A stretch of 64,000 nucleotides of DNA from Apostichopus japonicus (Eukaryota > Echinodermata > Holothuroidea > Aspidochirotida > Stichopodidae): NCBI RefSeq assembly GCF_037975245.1, contig NC_092564.1, positions 26,580,984-26,644,983 on the forward strand, in the 5' to 3' direction. Below are positions 25,471 to 39,200 of the stretch, piece by piece. Made by a program: the position numbers and the translations under genes. The notes beneath the pieces were generated by a model. That model did not search any database and was not told where the DNA came from. It was given only the letters and a program-made list of their open reading frames with translations. Positions within the stretch are counted from its first letter, which is position 1, and every line of letters starts with the position of its first letter.

Positions 25471-26484
25471 TAGTTTAGTAGAAAAAGAGGATCAGGAGGG
25501 ACACTCAAGTCCCCATCAAGGACCCTATAGGAGTGGTATAAAAACCAAAGACACATTTGTAAAAAAGTTGCTTGCGCTGGTCTGTGGCTGCACTACCCTG
25601 CCATGCACGGAACCAGTAGATAGAGTGCACAGTTGTACCCCGGGAGCGACTGTTTGATTTTGCGCACATGGGTTGTGTGGGTTTGACAAGTTTAACAATG
25701 ACCAGTGGTCAACTATTGTAAAGTCGTGTGAGAAGGTCTTGTCCTTATACAAAACTGTAAAACCGCAGCTTTCCCTTAAATAAAACGTCTTACGTCTATA
25801 CAGAAGAATTACAAGAAGGATATTCAGAAAGTTTTCCCGATTCTTCATTAAACCATATACTTTTTAAACTTTGGCACATTACCGTAACTCTAAATGATTT
25901 GTAATAATTTATTGGGCTTGCCTGTTCTGATTCAAGCAAGCTATTTAGTAACTCAGACTATATTACACAAAGATCTATCTCACAGCATTGCTCAATTTTT
26001 ATTGGTTGAAAGCTTTAATTAAGTCTGTATATATCACATTGACCAGATCCTGAACATCTTCTTTTTCTTCTCCGCGTTCCACATACGTGCGGTTTTGCGA
26101 TCATCAACCACTTTCACTTTCTCCCTCCCGGTATTCTTGGTAATGAATCATTATGATCATATTAAATTACACATCAGCGACCGAACCGAATCGTTCACCC
26201 TGGATTAATCCATCAATCTATAATATTAATAAATTTCGAAACACGAAGATATTATTTCTTGGAAAGGCTACGGCAGTATCTTCATTAAAATCCTCGTTTT
26301 CTACCATTTTTTAAAACAATTTTTTTTTAAAGCTGATGAATTAATAAAAGCGCCCACGGAAAGTTGAATATCCCACTTGTCGAGCGTGTGTTCTTCCCAG
26401 CCGTGGTACTTAACAACTACATGAAAGTAATTAAACAGTGAAGACTATAAAATGTTCATCTATAACGACTCTCTCTCTCCCTGT

Positions 26485-26492
<8 letters not shown>

Positions 26493-26561
<69 letters not shown>
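26493..26561. repeat. (AT)n microsatellite
   Basis: An almost pure AT dinucleotide tract of nearly 70 bp, preceded by a short (CT)n run at 26,470-26,480. Confidence 0.97.
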
Positions 26562-26565
<4 letters not shown>

Positions 26566-27285
26566 AGAAACTGTTTACACGAAATAATTAAATCGATAAA
26601 AAGAAAAACGACTTGAGTATAGGCCTAAGTAGTATTTTATGGAACTGTTATTTATGAAGTTGCGTCATGTTTAAAAGCATCTGTTACTCAACGTATCGAT
26701 CGACAGAACAATTGGAGCGAACGATAAACAAGTGGCAAAGGTGTTCGCTTCATGAATTTTCGAAAAGGAAAGCAACTTTATGTTCGGTCATGTCACTTAT
26801 CGTTTGCGTTATGAGAGGATTATTGATCACATTGTTCTCAGATAGTATCCATAGACGTGTGCAAATAAGTATAGCCTATAATAGACAATGGGAAACTCAG
26901 TGAAAATGTGATAGAATGTCTATATATGAGATCAATTTTAACGTGATCTGGGCTACTTAAGGTTAGCCAATTTTGTAGTTACGAAAACGAATGGATATAA
27001 GAGTTGCTTTAAACTTAACGTTTTGTTTTGTATAAAACAATTGCAGCGGAAAAACTGCTTTTCGTTTCTCTCGGGAATTTTAAATCGTGACAAAATTATC
27101 CTATAAAGTCAATATATAAATATGAAATAGGTGATTTTATTTATACTCAGTTTGTCCTATAATATTCGGTTCATATGGAAACAGCAGAATCCCTTAGTGC
27201 AAGTTTAGTGTTGCCCTCAAAGCATAGAAGTGAGTACTCTTAATGGTCACTCATGTCATATTATACCGCCACTCTATAATAAGCC

Positions 27286-27510
27286 AGTTGGGACAATGTT
27301 CCAAATGCTAATACCACTATATACTGTCCTCCCTTAGCATGCTTCAAAGCACTCGCACTAACAGTATCAACAGTTCCTAAACTTCAGCAGAAAGAAACAT
27401 CAATTCATACTGCTCGTACTGTCAGTAAGAGTGCTTGGAAGCTGAACATTAAGGAGTACAGTATATAAGGAGGGGGGGGGGGGAATCGATTGTCCATCCA
27501 GGGAGTTGTT
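27286..27510. mobile_element. MITE copy, CAGTTGGGACAAT family
   Basis: The left end CCAGTTGGGACAATGTTCC matches the termini of the copies at 53.7 and 54.7 kb. The interior ACTGCTCGTACTGTCAG and GAGTGCTT blocks also recur there. The right end is disturbed by a poly-G run and a degenerate ATTGTCCATCCAGGG. No gene content. Confidence 0.6.
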
Positions 27511-30500
27511 ATGGTCCATCATTAAGTCATTTAATTGTGTAATTTAACACTATTCTATACAGTATGCAAGTAACTATTAACAGTCAATAGCATCCAGATC
27601 CCGACACAGGTTTGAGCCTACTGTAGCGAAAATGATGCGGTGGGGGCTCAAGATTCAGACCAATGTTCATTCTTGTTTGGAATTACCATCTACGCCCGCG
27701 TGAAAATCATTGTTGTGAGAATATTTGTGGTCAAGTCGCCGCCCTCTCCCCGGCCCGGTCGCGGGGTACTTTGCCAAGAATTTTAAGCCTATACATTTGT
27801 TCAGTCCTTAGTACTTTTTTTTTTATAAGGATATTGACATTTGAGGCCAGCATGCATCATGATGCCCTTCGAACGGTGTTTGCTGTATAATAAGTGTCTC
27901 CAATACAGAATAAAATCAGTTCCTTATTTATGTTTTCAGCGATTCCTGTTTTCATTTTAACTGCTTCCTCCTATTAAGATGAAGCTGTGATCGCGGTTTT
28001 CTTGTTCCCACGTCTGTCCAGATGCTTATGTCGTTAACAAAAAACACATGACGTAATTTATGTGTGGTTGTAGTAAAAAACAGTTTCTGGAAGACTACGG
28101 TGCTGTGTCTTATACAACAGTATATAGTTTACAACGAAAACAAATGATTAATGTCGTCTCCTGTATCTTCTGAGGTTTTTGTATCCTAAATATGATCATG
28201 GAGCTATAAACAGATAGCTCCATGATATGATGGAGTGGCATAGGTGGGGCGCAAAGTAGTATGTCGGAGAGGAGCACGACCCCCCCCCCCCTCCCCCACC
28301 TCCCTTGTGAACAGGCCTGGTTATACGGGCTTGACCTATATATAATGAGCGATGGAAATACCGATTGATGGCACGCACGGAGAGTAACATCTATCTACAG
28401 TGTAAAATAACATATCACCAATGTGACGGATCCAACAGTCACGGAAGAAAGTAGGCCTACTCGCATACCCCTGTCTGTAATTGTGTACAATTTTCTCATC
28501 ATAAAACGATATATTTGTTTATTCTCGGACAGTTTTACTTTTAATAAAAAACTGTTGACGTATTTTATTTCAACATCATCAGTTATTCATGGAATCTCAC
28601 CAACCACCCATACCATCTGAAACCTGTACTGGCGGGTGGGTGCCTGTGAGCATACCACCAATTGTTTCACGCGGGTACAAAATATTTTTGAGTGGGTATA
28701 TAGATTTACCCGGGCGGGGCTTGCGGAGGGTTGGGGGTGGGAGGGGCGGGTTCCATGCAATGAACTCAATATTTCAGAAGTTTTAAGTTTAGTAGTTTTG
28801 TTGTTGTGACCTTAAATAGTTCTTGTTCATTAGTGCATGACTCCCTGTGTTTCATGACACGTATATATGATTGACAGGAACGGCTGTATAAACGTTCCGC
28901 AAACAAATTCAATTTCTCAGAAACGCGACCACAGAATCTTAAACAATTTTGATCGCTTTCCCTCTCGTATCGCTTTATTATTTGGATACGGCATGCACAC
29001 GGATTTATTTTTAAAATGGAGATGTGAGTTCCTTCACCGTATCCTGTTTATACAGTTTCGATGGCTTAATTTAACGCTGTACCGTTTATAAGGGTTTTAC
29101 TAGTTTCATTTTCTCGATGCATATAGGCCCACTCAGCGACTATCAAGTAAATTGACTGCTTCCGAGAAGCGTAGCCACGGGGAGGGTGAAGGACCTATAC
29201 GCCCCCCCCCCCCAAATGGGAGAAAATGGTTTTGCCTGCCAGCTAGAAAAGCAATCGGCCCCTGTAAAAAAGAATGCTAAATTCGCCTCTGACTGCATCT
29301 CTCAATCCGACGGTATAGACATGGTTAGGGGTACACGTGAAACGTACTGAGTGAGAGGGGTGGGGGGGGGGGACTCGGTCAGAGGGTACAGTGGGAACTT
29401 TTGAAATGTGGAGCGGTGGATTCGGGTGACGGGAATGTGCGATTGAAGCGGGAAAATGGGTGTGGGGACGGAGTCAGCTTTGTGGATTGAATATGTTTGG
29501 TAGAAGGGCTTCTTATATACTCATCGGCATCGATTGATCACGTTTATCGATCTCTTCGGTATATTGTGTATTCAAACTTGCGATGAGACGTTTGGGCCTC
29601 AATTCATACCCACTATTGGCATGCATAAAATATAATATGCCTATACGAATGCCTAAATTGAGAAGCGAATAAGCGTGCGCAATTGATAAGGAACACCTCG
29701 ATGGAATTACCAAATCTATATAAAGAACATCGCATCATTGACAAAGGAGAAAGTTCAGAGAAATATCATTATTTTAAAAGGTTTCACTTTCTGTTATCTT
29801 TCGGTGATCCGTGATGTAGATTAAAACAAAGGAAAGGGTGGGCTAGATTTACACGACAACTCCTTAATAAAATAATCAGCGACAAACTGTTCACACAGAT
29901 TGTATAAATCAGTCATTTTTGAAATGAGGCCGCATATGAGACTATATCCATTATTCCCTTAAAGTCGATTTTGACCGTCTCAATATAGTGCCCCATGCGT
30001 ACACGAAGTGTTCCCCTCCCCACCTGCCCCACCCCACGCCTAGCTCTGTGTTGTGATTATGTTCGTCAACGTTTTCTGCTGGAGATTAATAGACGGAGGT
30101 AGCCATATCCATAAATATACATTTATGCTACACAATGATCGGAAGACTGTCAATGCCATCTGCAGAATTTGTATTAGATTTGTATCTCCAATTGTGATTC
30201 CGCGTTCACGCAAGGAGGTTGGGGGAGGGGAGGGGGTATAGGGAAAATTGACCTACCTTTAAGTCACAAAAGAAGGTGCATACGTGACAACGGGAGGTGC
30301 ACGGGGGGGGGGGGTATTTGACCAATATAATTGTTCTAAATTAAACGTGTGTTGGGAAGATGGTATACATGAGGACGTCGTAGTGTGTGTCAACGAACGC
30401 CAAAATAACATTCCATACATATGATCAAGAATCATAAACAGTTTTAGTTTTATATTTTTCATAGGATCAGTTTTACATTTTAGCTGGTAAGAGGAGCACT

Positions 30501-31069
30501 ATTGTAAACGAAACGGTCGGGCGGTCGCCGATTACCAAGTATTTGTTACCAGAATCATCTTGAATAGATTCCTTCGAGAATTTTTTTTAATTTTCGATTT
30601 TCGCCCGGAATTAACTTGACGGAACGGTTTCGCTTAAAAAACCACTAGCGATACGAGCTGGATGGCTCATGCGCATGGGATACCATCCGTACCCTTTGAA
30701 CTTCCGGGAGCATGAGTTAGTTCGTTTGATTTCAATTAGCAGCGACAAGTTTTGCTTCAATGGTTACTAACCAGACCGAATCATATCATGAGTGCAGTTT
30801 GTGTATGCATATGTATATATATATATATATGTATAGCTTTATGATATACTGTGCCAAATTGGTCAACCTGCATATAGCACGTGCATATCTCGCAATTGTA
30901 TTTAGCGATATAGTCTGACTACATTTAGAGGCAAGAAATTTTAGTATATTATTTGACAATAGGACAATTCAATAATGATCCAGTCTTTAACTTGACAGTA
31001 TATAAATCCTATTAAAATATTTGAATGTACGATTTGCTGCTTTACGCATGTGGTATATAACCATAACGA

Positions 31070-31096
31070 TTATATATATATCTATATATATATATA

Positions 31097-31142
<46 letters not shown>
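31070..31142. repeat. (TA)n microsatellite
   Basis: A TA dinucleotide tract with two C interruptions. It makes spurious Tyr-Ile open frames on the minus strand. Confidence 0.95.
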
Positions 31143-31145
<3 letters not shown>

Positions 31146-34100
31146 CTCCTACTACGGCACGTTTCGTTTTCGAGTTAACATTTGAAGTTGGTACACGTTC
31201 TGTACCAAGGCAGAAGTGAACTTGAGGCAAACGGGTGTGATGTCGTAGATCCACTTTGTCAAAAACTGCATCTTTGTGTCTTCCTTGTTCAAAATTTAAT
31301 TGAAGCGAACTCGTTCGTGATATGAGCAACATCCGTGACACGAGAGTTGTAACAAGGTTCAGTATGCCAGTATTAGCAGAGGCGCAACGCCAAGGCAGGG
31401 GCTGATTAAGGATATAAAAAAAGGATGGATGTGGTCGTGTAGGGCTTTGCATCCGACTCACATCTAGAATCAATTTAACTTTTAGACATTAAATTGAGGC
31501 ATTCTGAGGCATATTTAGGCTATAAATTGTCTATAGTTAGGTCTACATGCAAGGTAGTGCCAAAGATGTTTATTTATTTTTGGGTGGGGCTGAAAAAAGG
31601 TGGGGGAAGGTGTACATCCACACATCCTGGGTTTAACAAAGGGTGCACGAAGGACATCCGCATTCATGGAGAGATGCAAAAGATGTCATTGCGCTAGTGT
31701 TGTCTCGCAATTACTCGATACGCTTGCTTTAGTTTCCCCTTGTAATCCTTGGTCCCCGCCCTCGCCCCCCCCCCCCCCCCCGTCTAATGTACCGTTACTA
31801 CGTTGCGTTTTAGAACTCATTGTAAGGGAGAAAGATCGAAATTATTAGTATGGTCAAAATCTTCCGGAAACGTCCGAAAGGTCACTAACCGATCAAATGA
31901 TTGTACCTCTTGAATGGGCCGAATACCCAACCAGCCGACATAGCATTTTGTCATCACAAAGTTACCGTCTAAGTTGAGCCACCTTAATCTCGATGAAAGG
32001 TTTGAATGGTTGGGACCGACTGGAGCACTTATAATTTGTATTCAAGTTGTACAGCCTGCTTATTTTTTTTTTATACATAAAAGAATTCGCTTATGTGACT
32101 TTCTATAAAGCTAGGCTAATCAGTTGCTGTTATGTAAACTACGAATAATAAGCCTATATGGCAATGGAATGTTCAAAATCAATGCGTGATTCATTCTGAA
32201 AGAGTCTGAATGTGCAATATTACGACAGCAATGACGTCACAATAAATGCAGCGGCATTCAACTACGGCAAGAATTTTGCAAGAAAAAGGTCAACTAAACA
32301 AGATAAAGGGGGCAAAGATGAGTGCACTTTGAGCTATTCTATGAAAACATGTACAAAAGGTAATTCGTTGTTACCATGGCGACACACCGGCACGTACATT
32401 ATTGACATGATCCACACATGCATTTTATATTTGAGCTTACGCACAATGAGTTGAATGGCTGATTAGCCTGATTGTATTACCCGATTCGCAGAACGCTGTT
32501 AATAGGGTTCAAAAAGATACGGTGGGGGGGGGGTGGGGCGGGAAAGGTAGAGGAGGCCGAGTAACCTGAAATTTCAACGAAAGACGATGCCCCTCTGCAT
32601 GTAGTGCATGTAGTCAATCAAGGACATAGAAGAAAAATTCAACCATATTTTAGGAACTAACTTAAGTGTTCCGGTGGGAGAAAAGAAGCGAAGGTAACAG
32701 GGATATGGCCGTTATTTTATTGTGTTCATCTAGTTAAATCATGTCTGTGTGTCTCTGTGCATATGTGTATGTAACACAGTGACAATTTGCCAAATAACGG
32801 TGGCCTATTTTCGCAAAATGTTAACCCTGTGTCAGTGTGTGTGTATATAAAGCTAAGTTATTGAAAGAGATACTAATGGTGGGTTATTACTTTCACAAAC
32901 AGTTAACCCTGATCGTGGTTACCATGTGAAATGTTCACTCACGAGGCTCACGTTGGGTTCATGTTGTCTTCAACTATATGACTGATAAACCAACCCATGC
33001 ACAGTAATGTACCCTTTATGCATGGGGAGTGGTGAACTTTGAATCTGTCATCAATCTTCAGTTAGATCTATATGTAGGTTTACGACCTGCTTCAAACTTC
33101 ACCGCGGGTGAACCGTTTATAGGGTGGTTTCGTCACGTATAACCAGGACTCATCATACGGCATTCTTGTTCCATAACAACTCCCTGGTTCAGCTGACTGC
33201 TGACGATAATGTTATGCCACTTATGACACCAACACCGTAAACCTAGTTTCAGCTGAGTTTATTTGTTAAGATGCCATAGCGGGGTTAATGGTTATACTTG
33301 AACTTAGTTGAAATTGGTGACTTATAGATATAAATTAACATCATAGCCTATAGGACTGTATCAAGTTTACTGGATTTACATAAAACGAGTACCGGATCCA
33401 GAATATATTTAATCCGAGTTGAAAACCTAGAACTGCCCCTTCCGTTCGTTGACCATGCGGCGTTGCCTCGCTTTTCGTCAAGTCTCTCCATATCATTTCA
33501 CTACACCTCCGTTTCTGCGGAAATGACATTGACCAAGAAAAGAGCGAATCATTCTGTTTCTGTTGAAAAAAATTAGTCATAATTGTGACGTCATCGTTGA
33601 AAGAAAAAATGGCAAAAAGTTGAAAAATTAGAGTCAGTTATACAAACTTGTGATTTTACGTATCGTATGCCTTATCCGATGTTTGTGTGTTGTTGTATTC
33701 TTTAAAGGAGAACAAAGGTAAAAAAAAAAAAATGCTACAGAAAACTAATTAAAGGACTGACATCAGTGCAGGTTGCATTTCGTTACCATTTTATGTTTTT
33801 GACAGAAATATCTCTAAAACAAATGTATATAGCTATACCATTAAATCAAAGCGGCTGGATTACCTAATGTAGCAAACAGCCATTGTTAGTTATCCAGGAG
33901 GTCAATAGTGCACCACATTCAACATCGTATAGACCACAGACATCCACAGGTCACACGGTTTTGCATGTCATTAGACAAGCGCATTCAAAACCATATATAT
34001 ACTACTGGGAAAAGTATGTATCCAATCGGAATGGGGGTGGGTACACTCATATACTTTATACTATGGGTGGAAAGCAGTTGCCTATATACATATACTACAT

Positions 34101-36293
34101 ATATAGGCTTACCCTATATCTAATGGAAGGGGAGGTTGGGCTATGTGGGCTATATTCTTTGCAGGGTGGGGGAGAGGAGAGGGGAGGAGAGGGAGGGGGT
34201 TGGGCGACAAGTGTAACTACTATGATCCATGTACTTAATTAGCGATTAAAGAGATCATTAGTCTTAAAATCAGTCGCAGTCATAATACTTGAGAAAATAT
34301 TATTTCATTTGGATTTCAACTTAAGTTCATTTGGGTTCAAGAACATACTTTCCTTATTTTGATAATCTTTACCATAAACACTTAATGTTTATCATGATAC
34401 GTCAATGGATACTATATATATATATAGGGGACAATTTCCGTTACTTTGTTTTACTTAAAGATCAGTCGTTTCCTTGTTCTTTTGTTTTCCTCGGACAAAC
34501 AATAAATGTGGCAAGTTCATTAAGATAACATGTTTTCTTGTTTATGCTTCTCTCAGTGAATCTGAACTGTATTGACAGTTATCATATTGTATCATATATG
34601 TGCATACGTATGGATAATAAAAGATGTAGTCTACTCCAAGTGGTAAAATTAATCAAAAACGTTTATAAATTACTAACTCAGTTATTAACGTCCCGAGTTA
34701 ATTTGAAACACAAAACACTTCTAGCATGGTACTGTTTTAGTTTCTTTATCAATTAACAAATTCATTTTGAATGATCAAACCTGTCAGCTTTAGACAAAAG
34801 AAAAGTGGGACAATAAGCAAAGCAGATCCTTTAAGACAATGACATGTATGACGTACTTCAACCAATGGCAAGGACTCAGCATTATTAATGCACAATAGCG
34901 ATAAGTCACATCCTCTCACTACATATACGTTAAGTAATATTATCTAGTTTCGGCTTGCATGATGCATTTTTGGACTTTCGACTTTATAAGATTAAAATCA
35001 CGTCAAGACACAGCTACTTCCCTCCCTTACCTTCATTATATTACATTCTAGATATAAACAAGCTGAGTTTGTCTAACGTTTTTCGTGGAATTCGCGTCTG
35101 TCGATCGATAACCGTTTACGACTGAGTTACAGTTAGCCGAGGCCTTCATTGACAGTAGGAAAAATATTTTTGTCGAATACCAGCATTTTCTTTTTTTCTC
35201 GATCGAATTCTTAGAAGGCCTACTGTCGAGTTCAATGTGACTACCGACCGTAACGAATTTCACAGGTAACACTTTTGCAATGCGATGATGTGGTACTTCC
35301 GTGGAAAACGCTTATACTGTGTGTTCCATAACAACTCCCTGGTCTGTCTGTCTATCACACCTACTGCAGGAACTCTCTTAACCAATCAAAAACAGAACAG
35401 GAAGAATGTGGGCGGTATTTAAGAAAGCAAATCAAAAGAAGCGACCTTTGTCCCACTACCCAACGTAGAACTTATGAATATTAAGCATTTCCGAAAAACG
35501 GCTGTTAGTCATCCGAACTGTTTCTATAGCAGTATTCAATCTTGTTTTAAGAGTCCGTCCGAATGAAATAATAGAGAGATTTTGGAATTTGTGTTGTACA
35601 CAATAGCAAACGTGTCGGCAACGAGGGAGGTACAACTTACAAGCTGCATTTGTAGTTAGTCCTATTGTTGAGCGCATTATAATTCATCGCGTACAAAGGG
35701 AACAATATATTTCCCTTTTTCACGGAAACTTTGATGTCACCTTAAATGGTAATTTAGCCATTCATCCCCCCGAAAAGCAACAAACTTTTTAACAACGTAT
35801 TAGATGTTCGTATAGAGACTGGTATGAATTTATTGAAAACTTAGCAGTAAGAAATTGTCACATCATATTTACCCGTCAACAACGACAATTGCAGAATCCT
35901 ATTCTTCTTTTTTTTTTTATTGAAGCTGCGGTTTTTAACCAATAATTTCCCTGGAAGGAAAACGTACGTTGGTTTTTTTTGGTTTTTCCGCGAGACTTTT
36001 TGTTTGTTCTCAATAACAAAGGAACTTGGTAAATTTACAAACCAACTTCAGACTTGACCACAATAAGTGCAAAAGTCCACCTATCGAGAGGCTTGCAGTG
36101 TAAGTTTTGGTATAGTAGTATCGTTTTGTACAAGGATGATTGGTATACACTAAGGCCTATACGTATACCTTCATCTGTGATGTTCTCGTGGTAGTGTGCG
36201 GACGCGTTTGTGTGTGTGTTTGATAAAGACAAGTTTACATAAATTGTGACTTTCACGGAATATTTACTGGGTTTTAGTCGAACGACGATAATC

Positions 36294-39200
36294 ATGGAAA
36301 TTTATCGAATCAAGTCATGGATTTATTGGATCTTACTAATGTCGTTGCTGTATTCGCATTCAGCGTTAGCCGAACAATGCGACGGTCGAGTTTGTCATGC
36401 GTAAGTTCCATTCCAACTTTCTTTTGTTTTATACTGTTATCTCTTTTAGACAAATTAAATGCCATTTCAAATAATGAGTAGGCCTAGTAACACAGCTCTT
36501 AAAACGACCGAGTAATTAACATCATCTTAAATTCCCCTTGGTATTATATTACAAGGATACGCACTTAGATTTTGCAGTCTATTAAAGGTACATTTGCTAT
36601 TGGCCTATACAACCACGATCACTTCAGTACGTTACATGCATACCACCTTACTGGGAATGTCCAGAGGGAGCGATTGGCTCCATAATTTGTATATACTGTA
36701 TGTATGATGGTTAATGGTTCTAATTTAATAACCTGCAATATCTGGCCATTCTTTCGACGATCAGAGCCTAATGGAAAACGCTTATGAAAGCGTGTATTAG
36801 TATTCAGCCTGCATAAGTTTGAGTCCAACACTAATCATACGAATCTAACCATTACTTGCTATCTCTCGCTGACGGGGTATTCGCAATGAACAGATGAAAC
36901 CAAACACCTAAGACATCATATAGCCTATAGTTCCAAATCCACATCGGTGGGTTGGGGGAGGGGGGGGGGGGGTGCGGTACATTTTGTGCGTGTGAGATGT
37001 CATTGTGTCACTGAGGGTGGGGTGAAAGCTCTTGATTCCTTCCAGTGTTTCTCTTTTATATTGTTCGGAATGGATAAAAGTATTGTTTCAGTCGGGCACT
37101 ATGTATATTGTCAATGATATTATTGTATGTATAGCAAGCTCCATCATTGAGTCAATAACAATTTTGTTAAAACCCAGCCCTCATCGCTGACCCTCCCTTA
37201 TCACAAAATTGTGTTTTGGGAGACGTTTCAAGTTACGGGGTATGGTCTGGGAGCTGACATTTTGTAAATGTGTTATGGCTATATAGTGCCACAATTGGAT
37301 TCATATTTTCACGGTAGAATGTGTACAGTTTTGACATTAGAACCAATGACATCGTTATACGTTATGTTATCTACATGCGGCTCGATGACGTCATGTTTAG
37401 ACTTGTTCAAGTCTTCAGTCTTGTGTGTGAAATGTGAAAAAAAAAAGTTAAAGGTGTGATATCTCCCAAATGGGAAAAGATTTCTCGTAGCTGTTTGGGG
37501 AAGTTGTCCAAGACAGTTATCTCCATCGCATGTAATGATTGTTGAGTCTGTGTCTCCTTAACGGTTGAAGAGTACATACGTTTGTTGCTAGGGGCCTATA
37601 TTCTCACCGACGGTATATGCGATACACGCTTTGAGTATGTTCCCTTTATGTTTAGTTGGAACGTTTATAAACCATACAGTGTCAGCAGCATATTGGCGCC
37701 GCCGCCATGTTAGCATTCTGAAGTTGCTATACAGTTTCCAAAAGTGTAGGGCTATACATATATAGACGGAGGGTCGAATCTCCATCTTTTCTGTTCAGAT
37801 ATGAAGAAACTTAAATATCACCATGTTTATATTTTGGAGATTTAAAAAAAGCACGTTCCGTTTGACTATAAAAGATCTCAAACGTCACACATATAACACA
37901 ATGTGACTGTCATTATCAACCTGACATTTTCTTTTCTTACTTCGGACAGGGTCGAAGAGTTTCCAGAATGGTGTAACTGTAACAGTTCAGTCAAAGTTGA
38001 CCTGGTACAAAATGGAATCGTCGAAAGGATTAAAAAGTCATCATTACTATACTTTTTTAGTAATGAGAAAGAAGGTGAGGTTATATACTTTGCAGATATA
38101 TAAAATAAATAAATATATATATATATATATATATACATAATACATATACATACACCATGATGAAGAGCAGTGGTTATAGGATACCAAACCTCAATTATAC
38201 ACCTATCCCCAACCGTCAATGAATATAAAGCAAGTGGTTTCCACTGCTTACCCTTAATGGCAGGGAGCTGCCATGAAGGATAGAAACAAATTAAAATGCA
38301 AGGAAAGGATTCCTTAATTTGATTACAATACCATCAGTCAGTAAGATAAGTAGATGCGTTTACCAAATGTGAGGGAAAACAAGATGACAATGCCATAGTT
38401 GATGCGCAGCTATATATGGGAAGACATGTCAGTCGGTCATGCGTGTTGAATAACTATAATGCACATTACATATCTAGTATGTACTGCATATGCAATAACT
38501 ATATATAAACATCAGTAGATAAATCTGTATGCATTATGGCTTGATGTATTAATGGAGGAGGCACATATATTCATCATCACAATCATCATACATCATCACA
38601 ATCATCACAATCATCACACATCATCACACATCATCATCACAATCATCACACATCATCACACATCATCACAATATAGTATAGTGATGCAGAATTGTCAATT
38701 AAGGATCTCTATCATAACAGAATGGTTGGGTGTGCATCTCTTTCAGTTTAGATGCGTGGTATTCGATACCGTCCCCCTCCCCCTCAATGTAGCATTACTT
38801 TATTTCCTTGGTACCATTATTATCCTTGCTCTTACCCTTTCAAAGTGTCTCTCACGTTCTCCATTCCCTTTCAAAACCACTTCCTCCCCCCATTGGCCCT
38901 CACCCCTTCCTTAAAATTTGTATTGCAAAGCCTATATGGTTCTTTACAGACTTTGACGCAACTATATAGACATTGTATACGGGAGTACCATACATTAGGC
39001 TATATATCTTTATCATGTTGTTGTTTGTTAATACAATATAACCGTTATTGTTTCATGGTCATACCTCAGGAAGTAGTGAAGCTGTTGTTACTAGACGCAC
39101 TTCCTGTCCTTTTGTCACAAACACATCATCAAAATTCTACTCTTTCAATTTGAAACGAAGGCTTCCTCCTTTTCTGCCAGTAATAACGTGAACTTTTATG

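Larger units (their letters stand above)
22698..36293. other. 13.6 kb without a supported gene
   Basis: The stretch holds pyrimidine-rich runs (23,040-23,200), poly-G/C runs near 24,374, 24,565, 24,696, 27,472, 28,278, 29,202, 29,363, 30,303 and 31,766, two (AT)n tracts, a SINE fragment and one MITE copy. Open frames are short, mostly low-complexity or lacking splice context. A donor-like GTAAGT at 25,128 follows a short open segment, but I could not connect it to other exons. Confidence 0.5.
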
